This document shows, in pieces, positions 1 through 7,123 of a stretch of 64,000 nucleotides of DNA (positions are counted from its first letter, which is position 1; each line of letters begins with the position of its first letter). Under the pieces are notes generated by a model. It did not search any database and was not told where the DNA came from. It saw only the letters and a program-made list of their open reading frames with translations. The position numbers were made by a program, and so were the translations under genes. This DNA comes from an uncultured Clostridia bacterium (GTDB lineage Bacteria; Bacillota; Clostridia; Oscillospirales; Acutalibacteraceae): positions 1 to 64,000 of the forward strand of contig CANQUV010000007.1 in the NCBI GenBank assembly GCA_947627135.1, written 5' to 3'.

Positions 1-30
1 TATTCAATATTTCTTAACACAAAATTCAAA

Positions 31-66
31 ACTCGGAATCCAGTTCTCCTGAATTCCGAGTTTTTC
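31..66 (+). terminator. Rho-independent terminator
   Basis: A 9-bp stem (31-39 pairing with 53-61) is followed by a run of T. It probably ends a gene lying to the left of the window. Confidence 0.7.
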
Positions 67-75
67 TACAGGCTG

Positions 76-107
76 AAGGACGCACAAAAGTGCGTCCTTA
101 ATTTTTG
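76..107 (+). terminator. Rho-independent terminator
   Basis: A perfect 10-bp stem (76-85 with 90-99), four-base loop AAAA, followed by a T-rich tract. It is the second terminator in tandem. The stretch from 108 to 311 shows no gene. Confidence 0.7.
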
Positions 108-311
108 TTTCCTTAATGTGTGAATTATCTCCGGTTTTAACCGGGAGAGTAAAAAATATTTAGCAAAAAACTTTTTATAATTTAGAAGAACCGAACATTT
201 GGTACAGCTTTGTGAATTTAAACAATTTAAGTAAGTGAATTTTGTTTACCTTGTATATTGTTGAATTAAGTGACAATTTGTTAAAATAGAAACAATCAGG
301 GGGAATATTTT

Positions 312-749
312 ATGAATATATATCTTACGATTTTTGGTACAACTGTTAGTGGTGTATGTGTATTTGTAATTAAAGAAATAATACAAATTTATTATTTTGA
401 TGTAGCAAAAATGTATAGAAAAATAAAATCAGATGTTGCCAGTGTGTTAATACTTTATAATGATTTAATTTTGAATCCTGTACTAATTTCGAACTCTAAT
501 GAGAATTATAAAATTGCAGGAATGAAATTTAAAAAATTGTCGGCTGATATCGTTTCATTTTCAGAGGAACATCCTCATTTTACGGAAATTAAATTAGATT
601 CTTCAGCGTTAGAAAAAGTTGTAATCGGATTAATTGGTTTGTCAGATAATTTAATAGTTGATAATTCAAATACAGAAGAGATTATAAAATGTAATATTGA
701 ATTCAAAAATAATATAATAAATGGATTAAATTTTAAAATCCATGTTTAG
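312..749 (+). CDS. Hypothetical protein with N-terminal membrane segment
   Basis: This 145-residue protein is not recognised. A hydrophobic stretch at about residues 2-25 looks like a membrane anchor or signal anchor. The remainder is mixed charged and hydrophobic with no visible catalytic motif. The ATG follows a clear ribosome site (AGGGGG, nine bases upstream). It stands alone: a double terminator lies upstream and a hairpin terminator directly downstream. The coding sequence is very A+T-rich, as are its immediate neighbours up to about 2.1 kb, so this may be a variable patch. No function is proposed. Confidence 0.6.
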   Translation: MNIYLTIFGTTVSGVCVFVIKEIIQIYYFDVAKMYRKIKSDVASVLILYNDLILNPVLISNSNENYKIAGMKFKKLSADIVSFSEEHPHFTEIKLDSSALEKVVIGLIGLSDNLIVDNSNTEEIIKCNIEFKNNIINGLNFKIHV

Positions 750-757
750 TTTTTATT

Positions 758-787
758 GGTTAAGCTTACGGGCTTAACCTTTTGTTT
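758..787 (+). terminator. Rho-independent terminator
   Basis: An 8-bp inverted repeat (758-765 with 772-779) is followed by TTTTGTTTTT just after the 145-residue gene. Confidence 0.7.
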
Positions 788-972
788 TTATAAAAATAAG
801 GTGGCATTAAATTCGGCTAAAAATTGATACTTTACAAAAAATTTTAATAAATGTATTATATAAGTATAAATTGTCAATTTTAACATAAATGGATTTAAAA
901 TAGGTGTATATTTAATAATGTAATTTAGAAAAGCTTTATAATGGAAAAATTGAAAGCGAGTGAATTAAATAA

Positions 973-1785
973 ATGAAAAAGATATATTATTATTTTGTTA
1001 TAGCTATGGAAGGAATAATGATTATATCTACCTTAATAAATGTTATTTTTTGTTTGATAACTTATAAAATTGATATATTTATTACCAGTATATATCTTGT
1101 GTTTGTTCCGATAAATCGCTTTTTAAACAGTAATAATTATTTTGAACTATTATTACTGCTGTTTTTCATAGGAATTACAATTGTCTTTTATATATTTTCA
1201 GCAAAAGAAATATTAAATAAAAAAATTGAAAAAACTCCTTTTATAATTTTAAATGCAATATGGATTTATATGAGTGGCATTTGTCTTATGTTTCTTAATT
1301 CAAATGAGGCTAAAGTTATCCTAAATCTTAACCCGATTTTTGTTTCCATATCAGCTGTTTCAATTATAGGATTAATTATATTAAAATGGTCAGATTTGAA
1401 TAAGTTATATAGAAATAAACCTGTTCCCGATTATGAAGATCCATTACCCGAAAACTTTCAGTTAAAAGCTAAAAGTTATAAACAAATCAAAAGAACAGCT
1501 TTAGGAACACCTGTTATAAGCATAGGAGTATTTTTATTTAATTTGTTGCTGGTTTATATAAACAGCGAAAACAGTGTTTTAATAACATTCCGGAATCTTA
1601 TGTATGGTTTCAGTATATTTTTGGAATTAATAATTTTATTTGGTACCATTCATGATTGTAAAGAATTTCAAAAAATAACCGGAGAGAAAGTGCCTAAAAA
1701 AGATTTTTTAAGAAAATTGAACGCTATTCAAATTGTTTCAATTGTTTTATTTGTATTATCATTTTTTGTTTTAAATATGATTTAA
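973..1785 (+). CDS. Hypothetical multi-pass membrane protein
   Basis: This 270-residue protein is not recognised. The hydrophobicity pattern suggests about seven or eight membrane segments: near residues 5-30, 32-46, 57-78, 88-106, 120-137, then after a charged central loop (about 138-175) segments near 180-198, 206-226 and 250-270. The loop is rich in Lys, Pro and Glu. A weak ribosome site (GAGTGA) precedes the ATG. It sits alone in an A+T-rich patch with the preceding unknown gene. No transporter or enzyme signature was seen. Confidence 0.6.
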   Translation: MKKIYYYFVIAMEGIMIISTLINVIFCLITYKIDIFITSIYLVFVPINRFLNSNNYFELLLLLFFIGITIVFYIFSAKEILNKKIEKTPFIILNAIWIYMSGICLMFLNSNEAKVILNLNPIFVSISAVSIIGLIILKWSDLNKLYRNKPVPDYEDPLPENFQLKAKSYKQIKRTALGTPVISIGVFLFNLLLVYINSENSVLITFRNLMYGFSIFLELIILFGTIHDCKEFQKITGEKVPKKDFLRKLNAIQIVSIVLFVLSFFVLNMI

Positions 1786-1856
1786 ATTAATAAGTGAAGT
1801 AAATTAGTTTTATAATAAAAACTATTGACTTTATACATAATGTAACGAAAAAATAA

Positions 1857-2070
1857 TCAGAATATACAGTAGAAGCTTATCTTTTTAATCCGGAGCACTG
1901 GGAAATTATTTAATTAAAGTTTATCTTCTTAATAATGTAAAAAATTGATTTATAATAAATATTATGATTATGATGCAAAAATAGAACGGATAAATGATGA
2001 ATTAATTTCTTTACATGAAATTCTGTTAGATCGTTCTAAAGGAAAAATTAATAACTGGCGAAATAAATGA
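1857..2070 (+). pseudogene. Decayed coding fragments
   Basis: The gap from 1786 to 2160 has no intact gene but holds two open pieces with protein-like composition in different frames. One spans 1860-1913 and ends EAYLFNPEHWEII. The other spans 1945-2070 and ends LLDRSKGKINNWRNK. Neither has a start codon with a ribosome site. They look like the remains of one or two small genes, but this is inference from composition only. Confidence 0.25.
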
Positions 2071-2161
2071 CATTTGGTTACACATAAATTTTACCAATTA
2101 TAAAAAGATTTTATTACTTTTAAAATTTAATTATTTAAAACATCATTTTTTATATTTAATA

Positions 2162-2204
2162 CTAAAATAAAAGGGAGATGTAGTTTGATTTCTGCATCTC
2201 CCTT
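2162..2204 (-). terminator. Terminator of spoVT
   Basis: A 10-bp stem (2171-2180 with 2195-2204) lies five bases past the spoVT stop. On the minus strand it is followed by TTATTTTAG. Confidence 0.7.
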
Positions 2205-2208
2205 TAAT

Positions 2209-2751
2209 TTATTCTTCCATTTGTTTTCCGAGAAAAGCCGCCGCAGACTGAGCAAGCTTAATTTCAGTTTCGGTAGGAATTTTAACTGCTTCGCTTTTAA
2301 GCATTACCACTGCACCTGTAATATCTCCCGAAGCAATAATAGGGAAGATAACAGAGGCATAGCAGTCAAGACCTTCAATGGGCTGAATATCATTGACTGT
2401 TGCAGTTGTTGCCGCAAAACTTTTTCTGTTTTCCATATAGTTTTCAAGTACGGGACTAATTCTTCTTTCAAGATACTCTCTTTTAGAAACACCGGCAGCA
2501 GCAATTACATGGTCTTTATCACATATAATTGTAGGCATATTGCTGATTCTTGCAAGAACATCTGCATATTGAGCAGAAAATGCTGATAACTCGCCAACGG
2601 GAGAATACTTTTTAAATATAACTTCACCGTCGGTTGCTGTGTATATTTCCAAAGGGTCACCTTCACGAATACGCAAAGTGCGTCTTATTTCTTTTGGGAT
2701 AACTACTCTACCCAAATCGTCAATTCTTCTGACAATTCCTGTTGCTTTCAT
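2209..2751 (-). CDS. spoVT: Stage V sporulation protein T
   Basis: SpoVT is a DNA-binding regulator that modulates late forespore gene expression under sigma G. The 180-residue length is that of the family. Residues 1-50 form the AbrB-type swapped-hairpin domain, opening MKATGIVRRIDDLGRVVIPK, which is nearly invariant in SpoVT. Residues 55-178 form the GAF-like domain. A strong ribosome site (AAAGGAG) precedes the ATG. It is transcribed alone, divergently from the spore-protein gene at 3097, which SpoVT would be expected to influence in other endospore formers. The product and start are secure; the regulatory link is inferred. Confidence 0.96.
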   Translation of the reverse strand: MKATGIVRRIDDLGRVVIPKEIRRTLRIREGDPLEIYTATDGEVIFKKYSPVGELSAFSAQYADVLARISNMPTIICDKDHVIAAAGVSKREYLERRISPVLENYMENRKSFAATTATVNDIQPIEGLDCYASVIFPIIASGDITGAVVMLKSEAVKIPTETEIKLAQSAAAFLGKQMEE

Positions 2752-3019
2752 AATATATAAACTCCTTTTGATTTTGAAATGATTGCCTTGTTATTATTTG
2801 TAACGCATACAAGAATATACAGTAATAATACTTATGGTAAATATAGTAAAATAATTAATTACATATAAGAACATAAGAGTATAAAATATAGAAATGTTTA
2901 GAATCAATTAAAATATAAAAAATAGTATTGAAGTAGATTTAATATTTATGTATAAACTTCCTAAATAACAAGCAAAATTTACATTTTATATTTTCAATAT
3001 AAACACACAAAATACTATT

Positions 3020-3040
3020 GCGGTTAAAACAAAGAACCGC
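3020..3040 (+). other. Hairpin in spoVT-SASP intergenic region
   Basis: The 345-bp gap between divergent spoVT and the spore-protein gene is A+T-rich. Its one clear structure is a 6-bp inverted repeat (GCGGTT/AACCGC) about 57 bases before the spore-protein start. It may be a 5' leader hairpin or an operator. I could not place a convincing sigma G promoter. Confidence 0.35.
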
Positions 3041-3096
3041 TTTAAATATAAAATAAAAACAAAATCAGTAGAAAAAATTAAAAGGAGAAAACGAAA

Positions 3097-3288
3097 ATGT
3101 CAAAAAGCAATATTGTAGTGCCTGAAGCTAAAGAAGCTCTTGAGCGTTTCAAGATGGAAGCTGCAAGCGAAGTAGGCGTAAACCTTAAGAATGGTTACAA
3201 TGGCGATTTAACATCTCGTCAGGCTGGATCAATCGGTGGCCAGATGGTTAAAAAGATGATTGAATCTTATGAAAACAGCTTAAAATAA
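3097..3288 (+). CDS. Alpha/beta-type small acid-soluble spore protein
   Basis: These 63-residue proteins coat and protect spore DNA and are degraded by the GPR protease at germination. The sequence shows both family blocks: EALERFKMEAASEVGV (around the usual GPR cleavage region) and the C-terminal LTSRQAGSIGGQMVKKMIE DNA-binding block. A strong ribosome site (AAAGGAG) precedes the ATG. The gene is monocistronic, with a terminator just after it. It shows that the organism makes endospores. Which of several ssp paralogues this is cannot be told. Confidence 0.95.
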   Translation: MSKSNIVVPEAKEALERFKMEAASEVGVNLKNGYNGDLTSRQAGSIGGQMVKKMIESYENSLK

Positions 3289-3333
3289 TTATTTCCTGAT
3301 TATTAAGTTATCATTCTAATATTGAAAAATATT

Positions 3334-3369
3334 AAAAAATCGACAGGGCAATAGTCCTGTCGATTTTTT
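3334..3369. terminator. Bidirectional terminator
   Basis: A 14-bp stem (3334-3347 with 3356-3369) with A and T tracts on both sides lies between the convergent spore-protein gene and the SpoIID-like gene. Confidence 0.85.
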
Positions 3370-3373
3370 ACAT

Positions 3374-4012
3374 TTATTTTATTTCATATTTAGGCAAGTA
3401 CCACATTAATGCAGTTTTATAGTCAAAATAATTTGTCAAAAATTTAATGCCGTTTAAACTTACTCCCACACATTTAATATCTTTATTGTATTTTTCACTT
3501 ATTTTATCCCATGGAGAAGCAACAGAAATCAAGTTTTTATATTTTTCATCAGTGTATGTAGCACCGGAAGAACATTCTGAAAATGGTACATAAGTAATTT
3601 CATTATTTAAATATATGTAAATATTATTTGTATCATTTATAACTTTTTTGATTTTTTCTATGATAGAAGTGTAATTATCTGAAAATTTTTCTTTTAATTC
3701 TAAATCAGAAATATAAATATTTTTATCTGTTAAATCAAAAGCCTTTTCATTTTTTTTTAAGTTGTTATTAAATAAAACTGCAAAAGCTTTTAAAGTCTCG
3801 TCATTTAATTCTTCGTTGTATTTTGCATATAAAAGACCTTCCAAAATACTGTTTTCGCTTTTTTGATTTTTATCGTTTTTTTTGTTTTTATCACTGTTTT
3901 CAACAATTCTTGTTTTATCCTGCTGGTTAACAGAGGTATTTCCCATACTCATAACAGGTATAATTCCCATAACCATAAATATAAAAATCAAAAAAAATAT
4001 TTTAATTTTCAT
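3374..4012 (-). CDS. SpoIID/LytB-like protein without catalytic Glu
   Basis: Residues 1-22 are a signal peptide or anchor, followed by a Lys/Asn-rich linker. From about residue 55 it follows the SpoIID lytic-transglycosylase domain: ETLKAFAV (72-79) matches the family's EALKAQAV helix, and the region ECSSGATYTDEKY to SVASPWD (about 146-169) matches the conserved SSG-T-E...V-SPWD block. SpoIID cuts glycan strands during engulfment using a Glu in the motif xxxEMP, eight residues before EALKA; here that position is Lys64. At 212 residues it is also shorter than usual. It is probably an inactive or repurposed paralogue. It faces the spore-protein gene and is transcribed alone. Confidence 0.7.
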   Translation of the reverse strand: MKIKIFFLIFIFMVMGIIPVMSMGNTSVNQQDKTRIVENSDKNKKNDKNQKSENSILEGLLYAKYNEELNDETLKAFAVLFNNNLKKNEKAFDLTDKNIYISDLELKEKFSDNYTSIIEKIKKVINDTNNIYIYLNNEITYVPFSECSSGATYTDEKYKNLISVASPWDKISEKYNKDIKCVGVSLNGIKFLTNYFDYKTALMWYLPKYEIK

Positions 4013-4079
4013 CTGCCTGCTCCTCGCATTATAAGTACCTTTTTGTAAAAATTCCTTTAAAATAGTCTGGTTAAATTTC

Positions 4080-4108
4080 TTGACATAGCCTTTTATTTGT
4101 CATAGAAT
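4080..4108 (+). promoter_or_regulatory. Sigma-A-type promoter
   Basis: TTGACA at 4080-4085 and TAGAAT at 4103-4108 are separated by 17 bases, upstream of the membrane protein/LRR-dockerin pair. Confidence 0.65.
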
Positions 4109-4183
4109 ATATATGATTAATAGTTAAAATATTATGAGTATGTCTAAAAATAAATTTTTAAGAATGAGAAATGGAGTAATTAT

Positions 4184-5356
4184 ATGAAAACTAAATTATG
4201 TTGGATACCTTTTATACCTATTACATTAATAATGATATTTTTAAAATATTTGGAGACAACTCTTTCTGAAGACGCAACATTTATGGGTCTTGATATAATA
4301 GGTATTCGTTATACTGTAATTGCTTTAGCTCCCATTTTGCTTATACTATGCATATTAATAAGCTTATTTGATAAAAAGACATCACCTTTTTATGCAGTTT
4401 CCAAAAATATAGGAGCGGCAATATTTTCATTTATTGCAGCAGTTGCTATAATGTTTAAAAGCGTTATGTCTATTATGAACATATTATCATCAGGAAATAT
4501 TGCGATAATTGATTTTGTTACTTCAATTATCGGAATAGTTGCCGGCATAGCGATTTTGTTTATGGCATCTTGTCATTTAAGCGGCAAAAATTATTCTTTT
4601 TCATTTAGTGTTTTAATGTTATTTCCGTCGTTATGGGCAGCATTTGAACTCATTTTAGTTTTCCTTTCATATACAACAATTTCTGTATTATCAAAGGATA
4701 TGCTTGATTTAGTATGTTATGCACTTATTTCTCTGTTTCTATTTACAGATTCTATGATACTGGGAAGTATGGAAGGCAAAAATCCCGTAAAAAGATGTTT
4801 TATTTACGGAATGCCTACGGTTTCGGTAACATTTGCTTACACAACTTATCAGGTAATTAATTTTATTAAGAGTAATGTTTTAGAATTAAATGATATTGCA
4901 AATACAGTAGCAATATTTGCAATCGGAGCTTATGCTTTATGTGAAATTATTGAACTTACATTTAAAGCACACAGAAAAGACGAAGTATTATTAGTTAATA
5001 AAAAAGATGAAATTGAAGAGTATGCACAGTCAACAGTAAGAGAAGAAGTTGACGTGTTATTTAATGAAAGTGCAGATAGAGAACCTGAACTTCTCAATGA
5101 AGCAAAAGAAAAAGAAGATTATGTTAAAAATTCAGACTTAAAGGAAAATGATTCTGCATTTTCTGAAAAAGTGTTAAATGAAAAATTGTCAGAAACAGCA
5201 ACAGAAACAAATAATAATTCTGATTTAGATTTTGTTATAGCTCCAAAAGAAGAAGATAAAAAAATAAGTGCATCAGACGAGCTTGAAGCAAGAATGGATC
5301 AAATCGACAAGTTGATTTTTGAAATTCAGTCAAATCAGAATAAAAACAATGATTAA
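4184..5356 (+). CDS. Membrane protein with acidic cytoplasmic tail
   Basis: The 390-residue protein is not recognised. Roughly the first 265 residues contain about seven or eight hydrophobic helices. The remaining 120 or so are strongly acidic and Lys/Glu-rich with a coiled-coil-like ending (ELEARMDQIDKLIFEIQ). It is the first gene of a likely two-gene unit: the dockerin-bearing LRR protein begins 21 bp after its stop and there is no terminator between them. It could help localise or export its partner, but nothing in the sequence proves that. The start is an ATG after a weak ribosome site (GGAGTAA). Confidence 0.65.
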   Translation: MKTKLCWIPFIPITLIMIFLKYLETTLSEDATFMGLDIIGIRYTVIALAPILLILCILISLFDKKTSPFYAVSKNIGAAIFSFIAAVAIMFKSVMSIMNILSSGNIAIIDFVTSIIGIVAGIAILFMASCHLSGKNYSFSFSVLMLFPSLWAAFELILVFLSYTTISVLSKDMLDLVCYALISLFLFTDSMILGSMEGKNPVKRCFIYGMPTVSVTFAYTTYQVINFIKSNVLELNDIANTVAIFAIGAYALCEIIELTFKAHRKDEVLLVNKKDEIEEYAQSTVREEVDVLFNESADREPELLNEAKEKEDYVKNSDLKENDSAFSEKVLNEKLSETATETNNNSDLDFVIAPKEEDKKISASDELEARMDQIDKLIFEIQSNQNKNND

Positions 5357-5376
5357 AATACCAATCAGGTGATTTT

Positions 5377-6786
5377 ATGAAAAAAATAATAAGTGTACTT
5401 CTTGTATTAATAATGCTTATATTTGCAAGTGCATTTTATGCCGAATCTGCTGAAGGGGATTTTGTAATCGAAGACGGCGTCCTTATTTCTTATAATGGTA
5501 ATGCATCGGTTGTTATAATTCCCAGCGAAGTATATTATATAGGCAGCAGTGCTTTTGAAAACAACAAAGCGGTAAAGACTGTCAAACTTAATAATAAAGT
5601 TGAGTTTATTGGAGATAAAGCGTTTTATAACTGTACGTCACTTGTTTCGTTAGAGGGTACGGATTCTGTAAGTTCAATAGGAGCATTTGCATTTTCTGAA
5701 ACTCCGTATATAAATTCATTTACAGAAGATTTTGTCAGTATTAACGGAATACTCCTAAAATATAACGGAACATTACAAAGTGTATCAATTCCCAAAAATA
5801 TAACAGAAATTGCCCCTTATGCTTTTTATAACAACAAAACAATTAATACACTTGGAATGAGTGAAAATACATTAAGTATAGGTGAGGGAGCATTTTATGA
5901 TTGTACATCGTTAAAGTATGTTTCAATTCCCAGAACAGTCGAAGAAATCGGAGCTTATGCTTTTTATAATACACCGTGGATCAATAACAAGGGCGGACAG
6001 CTGATAGTAGGCGACGGAATACTGCTTCAATATACAGGAAAAGAAGCTAATGTAACAATAAGGTCAAATGTCAACAAAATTGCGCCCTATGCATTTTATG
6101 AGAATAAAACTCTTAAAACAGTATCATTTTCGAATAATACATATATGATTGGACTGCGTTCTTTCATGGGATGTGAAAACCTTACAGGAATATCACTTCC
6201 CGAAAAAGTTCAGTTTATAGATGAAGAAGCATTTGCAAAGTGTAATAATTTAAGAAGAATTAATTTGCCGAGAAATATTGAGCATATAGGCAAAGGAGCC
6301 TTTGCAGGCTGTACTTCACTGATAAGAGCTGATATAGGCGGACAGCTCAATAGACTGGACTATGGTGCTTTTGCAGGTTGTACATCACTTGTAACAATTT
6401 ATATTAGAGATAATATAAATGAAATAGGAAATAATATTGTATGGGGATGCAGCTCGCTTAAAAAGATACGAGTACCTGAAAAGGTCGGCTTTGTAGAAAA
6501 CGAAGTTTTTGAAGGTACGCCTTCATCTCTTACAGTGCACAGTTCAGCAACTTCAAACATAAAAGATTTTGTTTCATCTTCAAAGGTTACATTTTCAGAA
6601 GAATTGGGCGATGTTGACAATAATGGTGAAATAGATATTAAAGACGCAACACGGATCCAGCTATATCTGGCTGAACTTCAAAGTCTGTCGGATGAGGCTG
6701 TAAAAAGAGCGGATGCAAATTATGATGCGCAAGTAAATATTGAGGATGTAACCTTTATACAATTGCTTTTAGCACATTTATTTTAA
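5377..6786 (+). CDS. Secreted BspA-type LRR protein with dockerin
   Basis: Residues 1-25 are a signal peptide (hydrophobic core LISVLLVLIML-like, Ala-rich cleavage region). Residues about 30-400 are BspA/LRR_5 leucine-rich repeats, recognisable by recurring I-G-x-x-A-F-x-x-C-x-S-L blocks such as AFAGCTSLVTI. Residues 411-469 are a type I dockerin with two Ca-binding repeats (DVDNNGEIDIKDATRIQLYL and DANYDAQVNIEDVTFIQLLL). Dockerins plug into cohesins of a scaffold, so this is a non-catalytic, scaffold-bound surface protein, perhaps for adhesion or substrate contact. It follows the membrane protein gene by 21 bp. No hydrolase domain is present. The dockerin resembles that of the pullulanase at 19897, suggesting the same cohesin partner. 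Confidence 0.9.
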   Translation: MKKIISVLLVLIMLIFASAFYAESAEGDFVIEDGVLISYNGNASVVIIPSEVYYIGSSAFENNKAVKTVKLNNKVEFIGDKAFYNCTSLVSLEGTDSVSSIGAFAFSETPYINSFTEDFVSINGILLKYNGTLQSVSIPKNITEIAPYAFYNNKTINTLGMSENTLSIGEGAFYDCTSLKYVSIPRTVEEIGAYAFYNTPWINNKGGQLIVGDGILLQYTGKEANVTIRSNVNKIAPYAFYENKTLKTVSFSNNTYMIGLRSFMGCENLTGISLPEKVQFIDEEAFAKCNNLRRINLPRNIEHIGKGAFAGCTSLIRADIGGQLNRLDYGAFAGCTSLVTIYIRDNINEIGNNIVWGCSSLKKIRVPEKVGFVENEVFEGTPSSLTVHSSATSNIKDFVSSSKVTFSEELGDVDNNGEIDIKDATRIQLYLAELQSLSDEAVKRADANYDAQVNIEDVTFIQLLLAHLF

Positions 6787-6792
6787 ATATTG

Positions 6793-6821
6793 TTGACAAT
6801 TAAAAAAATAAGTGATAATAT
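6793..6821 (+). promoter_or_regulatory. Promoter of thrS T-box transcript
   Basis: TTGACA at 6793-6798 with TAATAT at 6816-6821 (17-bp spacing; an alternative GATAAT lies two bases earlier), just before the T-box leader. Confidence 0.55.
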
Positions 6822-6834
6822 ATTTTCACATAAA

Positions 6835-7066
6835 AAGCGTTGACAAGGACAACATCAATATAAACTTTATTTCAGAGAGCAGACCGACTTGCTGAAAGGT
6901 TTGTATTAAAGAGTATTGATTACCACCTTGGAGTCTGTACAGGAAATGGTATGGCGGATAACTCCGTTAAAGGTTTTTAAGGACTTTATCCAAAGTTAAA
7001 TTTGGGTGGAACCGTGGCAATAGAATTGTCGCCCCAATATTCCGTTTAGGAATGTTGGGGTTTTTA
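6835..7066 (+). promoter_or_regulatory. T-box leader (tRNA-Thr sensing)
   Basis: T-box leaders read through a terminator when the cognate tRNA is uncharged. The T-box sequence GGGTGGAACCGTGG is at 7004-7017. A threonine specifier codon ACC is available at 6923-6925 or 6926-6928 in the Stem I region. The leader ends in a terminator (stem 7032-7043 with 7049-7060, then TTTTT) whose 5' side is positioned to compete with the antiterminator. It directly precedes thrS, which supports threonine as the signal. Which of the two overlapping ACC triplets is the specifier was not resolved. Confidence 0.92.
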
Positions 7067-7123
7067 TTTTTAATAAATAATATTTATTATAGAATAGTAA
7101 ATTATGTAAAGGAGATATTTATA

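Noticed and set aside
2185-2586. Plus-strand frame opposite spoVT
   Set aside because: It is the shadow of a well-conserved gene and has no ribosome site.
7052-7123. Longer thrS N-terminus
   Set aside because: The 24-codon extension lies in the T-box terminator; the ATG at 7124 has the ribosome site and the family start.
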